A DNA stretch of 42,013 bases, taken from a virus. How positions within the stretch are numbered: position 1 is the stretch's first letter; every line of letters begins with the position of its first letter. The stretch lies in IMG/VR virus record IMGVR_UViG_3300025154_000198, positions 1 through 42,013 of that record; one strand, written 5' to 3'. This document shows, in pieces, positions 23,330 through 30,013 of this stretch. Made by a program: the position numbers and the translations under genes. The notes beneath the pieces are model-generated. The model searched no databases and was not told the DNA's origin. It was given only the letters and a program-made list of their open reading frames with translations.

Positions 23330-23704
23330 CTATGTCAGTTTCCTATTTCTGGCATCTATCTGTTGAACTCTTTGATGAGTAACTCCTAAGACATCCCCAA
23401 TTTCTTGAAGTGTTAGTCCCATACTTCTCATTTCAGCAACATCTTCTCTTTTACCAGCAAGAAGTCCATGTCGTGCCTTGTGGCAATATTGACAGAGGGT
23501 AATCAAATTTGAATCAGAATTATTGCTTGGGTTTTTGTCTATGTGATGAACCAATAACTGATTCAATTCAAACGCTTTTTTGCAGTCTTGGCAGGTATAA
23601 TCATCTCTCCTTATTATTTTCAGGGCATTATAATATTTTCTTTTCATATACAAAGTATGGACTCTATTGCAAAAAATGCAATAGTTAATGGTGTTATTAC
23701 TCAT
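23330..23704 (-). CDS. HNH endonuclease with C-terminal HTH
   Basis: A 124-aa protein on the strand opposite to its neighbours. ATG 23704 is chosen over an ATG six codons earlier because AGGGGAATTG directly precedes it. YCIFCNRVH and TCQDCKKAF are the zinc knuckles, LLVHHIDKNPSNN the HH core, and TLCQYCHKARHG the closing motif. The end (MGLTLQEIGDVLGVTHQRVQQID) is a sigma-region-4-like HTH, seen in some free-standing HNH homing enzymes. It lies between the two early units, like a mobile insertion. Confidence 0.85.
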   Translation of the reverse strand: MSNNTINYCIFCNRVHTLYMKRKYYNALKIIRRDDYTCQDCKKAFELNQLLVHHIDKNPSNNSDSNLITLCQYCHKARHGLLAGKREDVAEMRSMGLTLQEIGDVLGVTHQRVQQIDARNRKLT

Positions 23705-23715
23705 CAATTCCCCTA

Positions 23716-23744
23716 TTGACATTTAATAATTCATAGTGTAGTAT
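23716..23744 (+). promoter_or_regulatory. Second early promoter
   Basis: TTGACA (23716-23721), a 17-nt spacer and TAGTAT (23739-23744). The ATG at 23755 is 11 nt after the -10 and has no ribosome site. It overlaps the 5' end of the leftward HNH gene region, so the two promoters face away from each other. Confidence 0.75.
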
Positions 23745-23754
23745 AGTGATTAGT

Positions 23755-23931
23755 ATGAAAACTAAAGATGAACTATCAGTTGCCCTTCTAAAACTTGCTG
23801 AGGAAAATAGGAAGTCTATTGAAGATATGAAACTTGCCTCCGAAAATCTTAATGACATTATGCTCCGGGCTTGTGATACTTCCATTGCATTGACACAGTT
23901 ATGTTTTGAGATATTAAAGAAACTAAAATGA
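23755..23931 (+). CDS. Coiled-coil small protein
   Basis: A 58-aa, wholly helical protein (LLKLAEENRKSIEDMKLASENLNDIMLRA) with heptad spacing. The ATG at 23755 has no Shine-Dalgarno site and lies close to the promoter, so translation is likely from a near-leaderless mRNA. A GTG three codons earlier lies within the promoter and is rejected. Its function is unknown; it is first of the second early unit. Confidence 0.65.
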   Translation: MKTKDELSVALLKLAEENRKSIEDMKLASENLNDIMLRACDTSIALTQLCFEILKKLK

Positions 23932-24023
23932 AAGATCCGTTTATTTATAATTGTATGTTGGGAATTGTTTTTGCCTTAGCAATGTTTATTGGCTTTATAC
24001 TTGGGACATCACTTGTAAAATGA
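23928..24023 (+). CDS. 31-residue membrane peptide
   Basis: A 31-aa peptide with one membrane helix (MLGIVFALAMFIGFILG). It overlaps the genes on both sides by ATGA (23928-23931 and 24020-24023), which is strong support that it is translated. Its role is unknown. Confidence 0.6.
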   Translation: MKDPFIYNCMLGIVFALAMFIGFILGTSLVK

Positions 24024-24295
24024 AAGCAACACTACTAAAAGTCTTACCAGTTAAAAGATCCGTCAATGGCAACCTCTACCAGCGTATAGAATTTACAATG
24101 GCAGGGGGTGAATGGGCTAAGACAGATGTATGCCCGGACTTTAGGAACTATGCCAGGTGGAAGCCAATCATTGCATCAGAGCCAGGGACTTATATCATGG
24201 GACTTAGGCTCAAGAGCAAGGGCACAGTTGACGCAGATAGCTTTCCAGGAATAATATCTAAGAAACAATATGACGAGAGAGATTTGGACAGGTGA
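24020..24295 (+). CDS. Early protein, unknown
   Basis: A 91-aa protein beginning MKATLLKVLPVKRSVNG at ATG 24020, which overlaps the previous stop; a longer in-frame reading would fall inside the membrane-peptide gene and is rejected. The body is beta-rich (YQRIEFTMAGGEWAKTDVCPDF, then PGTYIMGLRLKSKG) and looks like a small OB- or SH3-like domain, which is inference only. Confidence 0.65.
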   Translation: MKATLLKVLPVKRSVNGNLYQRIEFTMAGGEWAKTDVCPDFRNYARWKPIIASEPGTYIMGLRLKSKGTVDADSFPGIISKKQYDERDLDR

Positions 24296-24503
24296 AGATG
24301 AGTTGGCTTTTCAGATGGGAGATATGAATGGAATGGCTTTTAATGAGGAAGCAGATGTAAGGGGGTGCGACAAACCACATCATGTAGCTAGATCAATATT
24401 TCATCAGCCAAATCATTTGAAACATATTAAGTCAGTTCCGGCTATACCAATGAGGTTGCCGGAAGTAATGAAGAAACATATAAAAAGAAATGGGAAAAAA
24501 TAA
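24270..24503 (+). CDS. Small early protein with KKHIKRNGKK tail
   Basis: A 77-aa protein, not recognised. The acidic N-terminal part (WTGEDELAFQMGDMNGMAFNEEADV) and a His-rich middle (KPHHVARSIFHQPNHLKH) precede a Pro hinge and the tail KKHIKRNGKK, shared with the protein at 22269-22451. It overlaps the previous gene by 26 nt. Confidence 0.55.
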   Translation: MTREIWTGEDELAFQMGDMNGMAFNEEADVRGCDKPHHVARSIFHQPNHLKHIKSVPAIPMRLPEVMKKHIKRNGKK

Positions 24504-24520
24504 TAGTTCGTAGATTTTAG

Positions 24521-24593
24521 GATGGGCTGATCTGACTGTAGGTGTGCGAAGCCAACTGAGGATTTAAGGGGAAACCCGATTTCGCAGCCCATC
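24521..24593 (+). ncRNA. Candidate structured RNA / leader element
   Basis: The 98-nt gap between two early genes holds nested helices. GATGGGCTG (24521-24529) pairs perfectly over 9 bp with CAGCCCATC (24585-24593). Inside it GCGAA (24546-24550) pairs with TTCGC (24581-24585, sharing one base with the outer stem), and GGG-GAAA-CCC (24568-24577) forms a GNRA-capped hairpin. It is 8 nt before ATG 24602, which lacks a Shine-Dalgarno site. It could be a cis-acting switch or an excised RNA. No T-arm is found, so it is not a tRNA. Confidence 0.55.
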
Positions 24594-24601
24594 TAAAGTT
24601 T

Positions 24602-24787
24602 ATGAAAAAACAAAATAAATATACAGTTAGACAATTGATGGAAAAGTATTGGAAGTTTAGAAGGGTAATAATAACCGAGTATGTTTCATCTGGGAGTTAT
24701 GCTGGAAGCGGTAGTGGCGGTGGTTACAAAACTGTTTACAAAGACAATGCTCAAGATTTTTTAATCTGGTTAAAAGAAAATGAATAA
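24602..24787 (+). CDS. Small early protein
   Basis: A 61-aa protein, not recognised. A basic N-terminal half (KYTVRQLMEKYWKFRRVIITEY) is joined by a Ser/Gly linker (SGSYAGSGSGGGYK) to a short helix. It starts 8 nt after the structured RNA element and overlaps the next gene by 8 nt. Confidence 0.6.
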   Translation: MKKQNKYTVRQLMEKYWKFRRVIITEYVSSGSYAGSGSGGGYKTVYKDNAQDFLIWLKENE

Positions 24788-24998
24788 GAAACTAATAATT
24801 GAAAAAGGTAAGGCATTTAAGATTAGCAAACGAAGCAAGTATCTGCTAATCATGCCAGAGTCTGCTAACATTACAAGCCTTGCTCCTGCTGTGGCTAAGT
24901 TCTTTGATCCTGTGCCTGTGTTTGTATTGATCGCAAAAGATGTAACTCAAATTAAGTTAGCGGAGCTTGTGGAGGAAACTGAACATGGCAAAGATTAA
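24780..24998 (+). CDS. Small early protein
   Basis: A 72-aa protein, not recognised. A basic start (KKLIIEKGKAFKISKRSKY) precedes two hydrophobic strands (LLIMPESANITSLAPAVAKFF, VFVLIAKDVTQIKL), which suggests a small alpha/beta fold. Overlaps with both neighbours support translation. Confidence 0.6.
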   Translation: MNKKLIIEKGKAFKISKRSKYLLIMPESANITSLAPAVAKFFDPVPVFVLIAKDVTQIKLAELVEETEHGKD

Positions 24999-25374
24999 AA
25001 GTAAATACATAACGATTACAGAAAACAAATACTTACTTAAATTCAGGCTTCCCTGGTTGGAAAGATGTGATGAATATGATCATCTTTATTTAGCTACAAG
25101 AGAATTTAATTGGATCAAAATCGGATCTAAAAAGAAAAAAATAAAAGTATCCGAAACTCTTGATTACTACACAGCGTTAATGTTAAATGCTGCAGCTCCG
25201 AAATTAGTATATGCAGGTCTTGATATGGCTAGACCAAGATCTGAGAATATCGTTTTCACTACATACAAGGGTGGAAAAAATATAAAGATAGAAACGGAAA
25301 CAAAAGGATCTGCAAAATTAGTTGGTAAAATAAGAATAGAAAAATTGACACCAAGACAAAGAAGTAGAGTATAA
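24985..25374 (+). CDS. Early protein before the endolysin
   Basis: A 129-aa protein, not recognised. ATG 24985 is chosen because TGGAGGAAACTGAAC is a good ribosome site; an in-frame TTG six codons earlier is inside the previous gene. It is basic and beta-rich (YLLKFRLPWLERCDEYDHLYL) with a Lys-rich C-terminal half. The stop overlaps the endolysin ATG (TAATG). Confidence 0.6.
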   Translation: MAKIKSKYITITENKYLLKFRLPWLERCDEYDHLYLATREFNWIKIGSKKKKIKVSETLDYYTALMLNAAAPKLVYAGLDMARPRSENIVFTTYKGGKNIKIETETKGSAKLVGKIRIEKLTPRQRSRV

Positions 25375-26123
25375 TGAATAACATGAAAGACAAGTTCAAT
25401 GCGTTTTTCAGCAAGTGGAATGGAAAACCTTGTGAGGTAAACGATCCATCAAACATCAATCAATGTATGGACTTAGCCTATGCTTGGTTGGATGCACTTA
25501 ATATTCCACGAGATACAATCAGGCACTTATATGCTTCAGAGATCTACACAAAACCAAATGATTTAACAGTTAAGTATTTTGAGTTAGTTCCTAATACCGC
25601 ACTTGCAGTTCCAAAGGTGGGAGATATTGTTGTGTTCAAGGGTGGCACAGCCGGGCATGTATCAGTAGCAAACGGAATTGGAGATACGAGCACTTTCCAG
25701 ACCTTTGATCAAAACTGGAACACGACTTCGGATGATTACAATAACAAATGTATGCTTATTACCCATGTCTATGATAATGTCCTGGGCTTTCTGAGGTTCA
25801 GATCCATAGCTCCGGAGATAACTGATCAAACCATACTTCCGATTATTGATGCGAATGGCAACAACATGGAAGTCCAGGCAGTAAGAAGCTTAATTGCAGA
25901 CCAGGAAAGAAGAATAGTAACTCTCTTAAACGAGAAGGATGCTTTGCTAACAAGGGTTGATACCATGCAGGTAGATCTAATTAAACTTAACAATAAAATA
26001 ACCGAATTAGAAGCCTTGCCAAATACTTCTCTTGCACTTCTCAAATCCATCCATGATGTTTTGTATGGTTCGGGATGGTGGTGGCAGAAATGGGCTAAGA
26101 TCAAAGCACTTCTTCCGCAATAA
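25374..26123 (+). CDS. CHAP-domain endolysin
   Basis: A 249-aa protein. The N-terminal domain (about 20-145) is a CHAP peptidase/amidase: NINQCMDLAYAWL with the nucleophile C31, VGDIVVFKGGTAGHVSVANG with H95, and FDQNW with N114. It cuts peptidoglycan peptide or amide bonds at lysis. From about 165 there is a coiled coil (LIADQERRIVTLLNEKDALL) and a Trp-rich end (SGWWWQKW) that may bind the wall or the membrane. No signal peptide is seen, so a holin should release it; the gene at 26522 is a candidate. Confidence 0.85.
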   Translation: MNNMKDKFNAFFSKWNGKPCEVNDPSNINQCMDLAYAWLDALNIPRDTIRHLYASEIYTKPNDLTVKYFELVPNTALAVPKVGDIVVFKGGTAGHVSVANGIGDTSTFQTFDQNWNTTSDDYNNKCMLITHVYDNVLGFLRFRSIAPEITDQTILPIIDANGNNMEVQAVRSLIADQERRIVTLLNEKDALLTRVDTMQVDLIKLNNKITELEALPNTSLALLKSIHDVLYGSGWWWQKWAKIKALLPQ

Positions 26124-26133
26124 TCATACTATT

Positions 26134-26505
26134 ATGACTGAAAACACAAATGGTGCACAAACAAATCCTATCTTCTCGGAGTTACAATCAATGAACAAAA
26201 GACTGTCCGACCTGGATGAAGATGTAAATAGAATAGATCGGGATCTTTCAACTGACAGGAAAGATATTGAAAATCTCAAGATTGACATGGCTACAATCCA
26301 AGCCTCGCTTAAGGGAATTATGGAAATACTTACCCGCTTTCAGGTAAAAACTAAAGATGCAGTTATGGATGCCGTAACTGAAGCCAATGCTCCAATGGCA
26401 AAGCAAATGAAACAGTTTGTAAATAAGAAGGTTGTTCGGGTTCACATCCCGGCTGAAAGTTTGATCACCAAAATTAAAGCTTGGTGGAGTAGAATGAATA
26501 GTTAG
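26134..26505 (+). CDS. Coiled-coil protein in the lysis region
   Basis: A 123-aa protein from ATG 26134; a longer in-frame reading begins inside the endolysin gene and is rejected. Residues 15-75 form a coiled coil (MNKRLSDLDEDVNRIDRDLSTDRKDIENL in heptads), and the C-terminus is basic with Trp-Trp (ITKIKAWWSRMNS). It may sit at the membrane with the lysis proteins. It ends with a TAG. Confidence 0.6.
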   Translation: MTENTNGAQTNPIFSELQSMNKRLSDLDEDVNRIDRDLSTDRKDIENLKIDMATIQASLKGIMEILTRFQVKTKDAVMDAVTEANAPMAKQMKQFVNKKVVRVHIPAESLITKIKAWWSRMNS

Positions 26506-26521
26506 AAAGGGAGTGAGTATT

Positions 26522-26758
26522 ATGGATTTTCAAGAATTTGCAATGGCAGGATTCGTTTTAATAGGTTTAGTCAATGGCATCCAATTTGCTATAGATAAGA
26601 ATTGGAAAAGTTTTATTATGTTCATGACAGCAGTTGTTGCCGGAGGAGTCTTTGGCTACTTGGGCTGGTTCGGATTGCCAGGTATTGAAATAGGTTTGGC
26701 TGTAGGTATCTCAAGCTCAGGAGTTTATAAGATTGCTCAAAAGATAGGAGGGAAATGA
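26522..26758 (+). CDS. Holin-like membrane protein
   Basis: A 78-aa protein from ATG 26522, with AAAGGGAGTGAG as ribosome site; a GTG three codons earlier lies in that site. Three hydrophobic segments (FAMAGFVLIGLVNGIQFAI, FIMFMTAVVAGGVFGYLGWFG, IEIGLAVGISSSGVYKI) match small holins. It lies two genes after the endolysin. The role as holin rests on context and topology. Confidence 0.65.
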   Translation: MDFQEFAMAGFVLIGLVNGIQFAIDKNWKSFIMFMTAVVAGGVFGYLGWFGLPGIEIGLAVGISSSGVYKIAQKIGGK

Positions 26759-26892
26759 AGTATCTAGTTGACATGATTAGGAAGTTACTCCTAATATTAT
26801 TATTGTTACCGATAATTTTATTATATTTATTACCAATACACTTATTCTATGCGGTAACTGGAAAAGGAATAAAAAAGGTAATTAGCAAATAA
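26755..26892 (+). CDS. Small hydrophobic peptide next to holin
   Basis: A 45-aa protein with one long Leu/Ile-rich membrane helix (LLLILLLLPIILLYLLPI) and a basic tail. The ATG overlaps the holin-like stop (ATGA). It could be a second lysis factor. A promoter-like 12-mer lies inside its first codons. Confidence 0.6.
   Translation: MKYLVDMIRKLLLILLLLPIILLYLLPIHLFYAVTGKGIKKVISK
26764..26797 (+). promoter_or_regulatory. Possible internal rightward promoter
   Basis: CTAGTTGACATG (26764-26775), the core of the 13-mer found at three leftward promoters, followed by TAATAT 18 nt after TTGACA (26792-26797). It lies inside a coding region, so chance through codon use is possible, but it would drive the last early genes. 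Confidence 0.4.
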
Positions 26893-26893
26893 T

Positions 26894-27154
26894 ATGGATC
26901 TAACAGATTTTTCAGGAGTTCAGAATACTCCACAAATACCACAGGTTTCTACACCTAATAGTCCTGCTTCTCAGGAAAACCTCAGAGTTCCGGATAATGA
27001 AGCAGCCCGGGAATTTCGTAAATCCCATTGGACAATTGATAAAGCAGCAGAAGATGGTCAGATTGTTGCTGGAGTGGTTGATCAAAGCCAGGTTGAGTTC
27101 TTAAAGAATACTGAAATGGTGAATGATGAAAAAGAAAAGGGGGTGAGTCAATAA
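26894..27154 (+). CDS. Hydrophilic protein, unknown
   Basis: An 86-aa protein, not recognised. The N-terminal half is Pro/Gln/Ser-rich and likely unstructured (VQNTPQIPQVSTPNSPASQ); the second half has a short helical part (NEAAREFRKSHWTIDKAAED). The next gene has its ribosome site (AAGGGGGTGAG) inside this gene's end. Confidence 0.55.
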   Translation: MDLTDFSGVQNTPQIPQVSTPNSPASQENLRVPDNEAAREFRKSHWTIDKAAEDGQIVAGVVDQSQVEFLKNTEMVNDEKEKGVSQ

Positions 27155-27576
27155 TGGAAGGTCAAGAATCGTTAAAAGACATGAATATGGGCAAACTCTG
27201 GTCGTTAGCTAGGGCTAGAGGCATTGATTTCAAGGGAATGAAAAAGAAAGAACTTATTGAGAAAATTATCTCAACAGGTGAGGTTTCTAAACCCGAAAAG
27301 AAAGAAGTCAAACCCACAGAAAAGAAAGTTAAAGTTGTTGATATGGTTGAAGTTACTCTTAAAGACGGAACGAAAGCTAAAGTCCCGGCTGAAAATGTAA
27401 CTGCAAGTGTAATCGTGAAACCTGAAGGAACAGTAATAATCAAGTCAGTTGATGGTCGTGAACTTGAAGCCTCCGTTGGAAGGGAAATCTGGGTAGGTAA
27501 AGAAATTGAAGTCCCGGTTGAATATGAGGAGGAAGTTCGCAGATTATTAAAATCCGGAGGTTTTTATTTTGTATGA
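27154..27576 (+). CDS. SAP/HeH-like domain protein
   Basis: A 140-aa protein. Residues 9-40 (MNMGKLWSLARARGIDFKGMKKKELIEKI) match the helix-extended-loop-helix of SAP/HeH/Rho-N type, which binds nucleic acid. A Lys/Glu linker follows, then a beta-rich part (VEVTLKDGTKAKVPAENV, GTVIIKSVDGRELEASVG). Start and stop overlap with both neighbours. Confidence 0.65.
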   Translation: MEGQESLKDMNMGKLWSLARARGIDFKGMKKKELIEKIISTGEVSKPEKKEVKPTEKKVKVVDMVEVTLKDGTKAKVPAENVTASVIVKPEGTVIIKSVDGRELEASVGREIWVGKEIEVPVEYEEEVRRLLKSGGFYFV

Positions 27577-27887
27577 GTAAAAAGAATCAAAAAGATCCGA
27601 ATACAAAAACAGTAAGTCTATCAGGTGGAATGATGGGAGATTTATTGTTTGTTCTGAAGCCCTTAAAAGAAAGGCAGATGGAGATGTTGTTTTGGCAGAA
27701 TCAACTAAAAGAAATTGAATTAGATATTCTTAAAAGTGAAGCAATTGATCCTGCTAAATGGAGTCCGAATTGGCAACAGGCTTTCCTAACCGGAAAACTT
27801 GTTTGCACTAGAATACCCACGCCCAAACCAACATTAGAAAAGGCGGGTGAAAAGAAAGATGGAAAAACCAATAAAAATAACAACTGA
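27573..27887 (+). CDS. Early protein, unknown
   Basis: A 104-aa protein, not recognised. The middle is helical (DLLFVLKPLKERQMEMLFWQNQLKEIELDILK) and the C-terminal tail is Lys/Asn-rich and probably disordered. It overlaps the previous gene by ATGA and the next by 29 nt. Confidence 0.55.
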   Translation: MSKKNQKDPNTKTVSLSGGMMGDLLFVLKPLKERQMEMLFWQNQLKEIELDILKSEAIDPAKWSPNWQQAFLTGKLVCTRIPTPKPTLEKAGEKKDGKTNKNNN

Positions 27888-28179
27888 AACAACAATGGTT
27901 AGGGTTCATAGGAGCAAACTACTCTCAACAGAGTCAAACTGTATTGAGTGTGGCAATCCTTTCAAGGTTTCTATTGAGGAATATGGGCGTTTCAAGGATA
28001 AAAAGATTCCGCTTCCTACTAGATGTAAAGCCTGTAGAAGGTATAAACTAATAGAGATCAAGCTCAAGAAAATAACCAAGTTACTTTTCAATATATTAGA
28101 AAATACCAGAGGCAAAAAACATGAATATAAATTATCGCAGAAGCCGAGCAAGGGAATCACAACTCAAACTCAAACTTGA
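27859..28179 (+). CDS. Zinc-ribbon protein
   Basis: A protein of about 106 aa from ATG 27859, with GGCGGGTGA upstream; a GTG four codons earlier lies inside that site. CIECGNPF (about 28-35) and RCKACRRY form a four-Cys ribbon with the spacing seen in small nucleic-acid-binding ribbons. A basic C-terminus follows. It overlaps the nuclease gene start by 59 nt. Confidence 0.65.
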   Translation: MEKPIKITTETTMVRVHRSKLLSTESNCIECGNPFKVSIEEYGRFKDKKIPLPTRCKACRRYKLIEIKLKKITKLLFNILENTRGKKHEYKLSQKPSKGITTQTQT

Positions 28180-28501
28180 GAAGGAAGGCTATTACGCTAT
28201 TAGAGCTGCCGGAAGCAAAGGAATAGCAGATGTTATAGCAATTAAACCTGCCGATTGTGGGAACGCTTCTCACTTTGAAGTAAGGTTTTTGCAGGTAAAA
28301 GTATCTGAAAATCTCCGTCAGTTTCAGCACCTCTATGTAGTAACCGATTCTCCTTGCGGTGAGATAAATGTTGAATTTTTGAAATATCCTGTAAAATCTA
28401 GAAAATGGCATGAACATACACGATCACTTAAAAAGCGGGACTCAAAGAGGTCAAAGAGGAGGTTACAATCACCCAAGCCAACAACAAGGGTGGAAAGATA
28501 A
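28121..28501 (+). CDS. Hjc-like Holliday junction resolvase
   Basis: A 126-aa protein. The pattern RRSRARESQLKLKLEKEGYYAIRAAGSKGIADVIAI followed by FLQVKVSE is the PD-(D/E)XK fold of archaeal-type Hjc resolvases: E12, D37 and Q58-x-K60 (Q in place of E). These enzymes cut four-way junctions during recombination and before packaging. The C-terminal 35 residues are very basic. AGAGGCAAAAAAC precedes the ATG. Confidence 0.7.
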   Translation: MNINYRRSRARESQLKLKLEKEGYYAIRAAGSKGIADVIAIKPADCGNASHFEVRFLQVKVSENLRQFQHLYVVTDSPCGEINVEFLKYPVKSRKWHEHTRSLKKRDSKRSKRRLQSPKPTTRVER

Positions 28502-29021
28502 TAGCTATCACCCTTCACGAACTCTTGAGGAAGCCAATTATCTTGATGATGCCACATATAATGATCGTTTAGGAGTCCACAATCCCCTGTGGCGTTATAT
28601 TATAACAACCTATACCACAGAATCTGATGCTCCACTTCTTGTCATTGGCTATGAGGCTCTGCCTCTTGCCATTGAACTTTCCGAATGGACTTACCCTGTT
28701 AATGTCATTGTCAAAAATGAGGAGGAAAGAAGTCGTGCCAAAAGAGATGCAGAAAGACAAGCGGGGTTCTTCAAAAAAATAATGTTAGATGGAGAAGGTT
28801 TCCCGGCAAGTAGAATCGCAATCTTCATTGGAATCATAGATCATTGGGATGATCATAATGCTGAAAGCTATGTCAATCATCTATTGGAGGGGGTGAATGA
28901 AGTAGTTTGTGCAGTCAAACCAAATAGGGACTGGCGAGGTGTATTTGGAAAAAGAATTGAAAATGTATTAAGATATAATAGAGGTCAATGGATGCTATTA
29001 AGAATTAAGAAAAATGCTTAG
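28410..29021 (+). CDS. Rossmann-like protein, unknown
   Basis: A 203-aa protein. SDAPLLVIGYEALPLAIELSEWTYPVNVIVKNEEE looks like a Rossmann beta-alpha-beta start, and the C-terminal part (VNEVVCAVKPNRDWRGVF, RGQWMLLRIKK) like the last strands of a methyltransferase-type fold, but the glycine-rich SAM loop is not clear. The first 40 residues are Gly/Gln-rich and overlap the resolvase gene by 92 nt, so a later start is possible. Confidence 0.5.
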   Translation: MNIHDHLKSGTQRGQRGGYNHPSQQQGWKDNSYHPSRTLEEANYLDDATYNDRLGVHNPLWRYIITTYTTESDAPLLVIGYEALPLAIELSEWTYPVNVIVKNEEERSRAKRDAERQAGFFKKIMLDGEGFPASRIAIFIGIIDHWDDHNAESYVNHLLEGVNEVVCAVKPNRDWRGVFGKRIENVLRYNRGQWMLLRIKKNA

Positions 29022-29157
29022 AAGTCAACTATCATCTGATAAGAACAAAAAGGAGAGAATAAGACAAACGAAACTTAGGTGGTGGCATAAAAATAAAGAA
29101 AAAATTTTAGCAGAAAGACGAAGTTTGGGGTGGGCGGGTAACGGAAAGACTATTTAG
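29014..29157 (+). CDS. Short basic peptide at the arm end
   Basis: A 47-aa, very basic peptide (KKERIRQTKLRWWHKNKEKILAERR) resembling the N-terminal part of some HNH homing endonucleases, without the HNH core. It may be a remnant. It overlaps the previous gene by 8 nt and the convergent leftward gene end by 8 nt. Confidence 0.35.
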   Translation: MLRSQLSSDKNKKERIRQTKLRWWHKNKEKILAERRSLGWAGNGKTI

Positions 29158-29539
29158 AAACCTTCATAGGCTTAAAAGGTCGTTTAGTATCTATATCAAC
29201 CACTTTGAATTGCCTTTTTGGTTCATTTTTCGTGGCTATGACCTTCTGTAGTGGATTCTGCGAGGCGTTTTTAATGAGAGATGTTACTCTACTCATCCCA
29301 AGATGTGTTCCAAGCCTCAACCATTGAACAGGGAGCTTTCTATTGAGAACAATTGCAATCCCGGTGAAGAAAAAATACCAAAATGCTGCGACCAAAACGA
29401 TTAAGAAGTCTAAAAAACTAGAAGCTCCTCCGGAAATTTTACTTGCAGCAACTACAACTGTATCTTCAACCTTTTGGGGTAAGGTTTTTTTAGGAAACTC
29501 ATCTTCTAAATATTTTTCTGGAATGGTAGGAAATGCCAT
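29150..29539 (-). CDS. Membrane-anchored late protein
   Basis: A 129-aa protein with one long hydrophobic segment at about 40-65 (FLDFLIVLVAAFWYFFFTGIAIVL), a basic C-terminal half and an acidic start. It is the last gene of the leftward arm, where it meets the rightward arm tail to tail. Its function is unknown. Confidence 0.6.
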   Translation of the reverse strand: MAFPTIPEKYLEDEFPKKTLPQKVEDTVVVAASKISGGASSFLDFLIVLVAAFWYFFFTGIAIVLNRKLPVQWLRLGTHLGMSRVTSLIKNASQNPLQKVIATKNEPKRQFKVVDIDTKRPFKPMKVSK

Positions 29540-29540
29540 A

Positions 29541-29681
29541 TTATTTTTTACTCCTTAAATGTTTGAAATATTCTACTTGTCTTTCACGCTTTTTAATTCC
29601 TTCAAGCGATTGTGCCGTTCCGAGATTTCTCCCGGTTGTCTTGCTCCTGAGCATATAACCACCTTTTGTTCTTACTATCAT
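29541..29681 (-). CDS. Small basic protein, unknown
   Basis: A 46-aa protein (MIVRTKGGYMLRSKTTG start, Lys/Arg-rich helix at the end). Its ATG overlaps the HNH gene stop (ATGA) and 1 nt separates it from the next gene, which supports translation. No family is recognised. Confidence 0.5.
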   Translation of the reverse strand: MIVRTKGGYMLRSKTTGRNLGTAQSLEGIKKRERQVEYFKHLRSKK

Positions 29682-30013
29682 TGTGATGGGTTATTAGGAT
29701 TACCCTTAGTATTATGACCAATTCCTTTTGTAAAGTCTAGTCTATCTATCATTCCTGCATGTCGCCTACAAAGCACCCGAAGATTACTCATGCTGCGAGT
29801 TTTACCCTGGACAAACATTCCCATCTCGGTGTCATGCCTACCCCCACCCTTGATATGATCAATAACAAGATCACCTTCATGAAAATCTCCAGGGTATTGA
29901 AGTGGTATGGCACATTTATTACCTTTGGCTGCAATTACTTCAGCACGAGTAAAACCAAAACGCTGCTTTTCCATAGCCTCTCTTTGTGCTTTTAATTGTG
30001 ATGGATCACTCAT
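29678..30013 (-). CDS. HNH endonuclease
   Basis: A 111-aa protein. CAIP starts the fold, DLVIDHIKGGGRHD has the conserved D-H, and SNLRVLCRRHAG with Asn and His closes the HNH motif. Unlike the homing-type genes it has no extra DNA-binding module and lies among late genes, so it could serve packaging, as HNH proteins near terminases do in some phages. Homing is the other choice. It overlaps both neighbours by 4 nt. Confidence 0.8.
   Translation of the reverse strand: MSDPSQLKAQREAMEKQRFGFTRAEVIAAKGNKCAIPLQYPGDFHEGDLVIDHIKGGGRHDTEMGMFVQGKTRSMSNLRVLCRRHAGMIDRLDFTKGIGHNTKGNPNNPSQ

Noticed and set aside
24521-24593. tRNA reading of the structured element
   Set aside because: The outer helix is acceptor-like in length, but there is no T-arm with a TTCRA loop, no D-arm and no anticodon arm.
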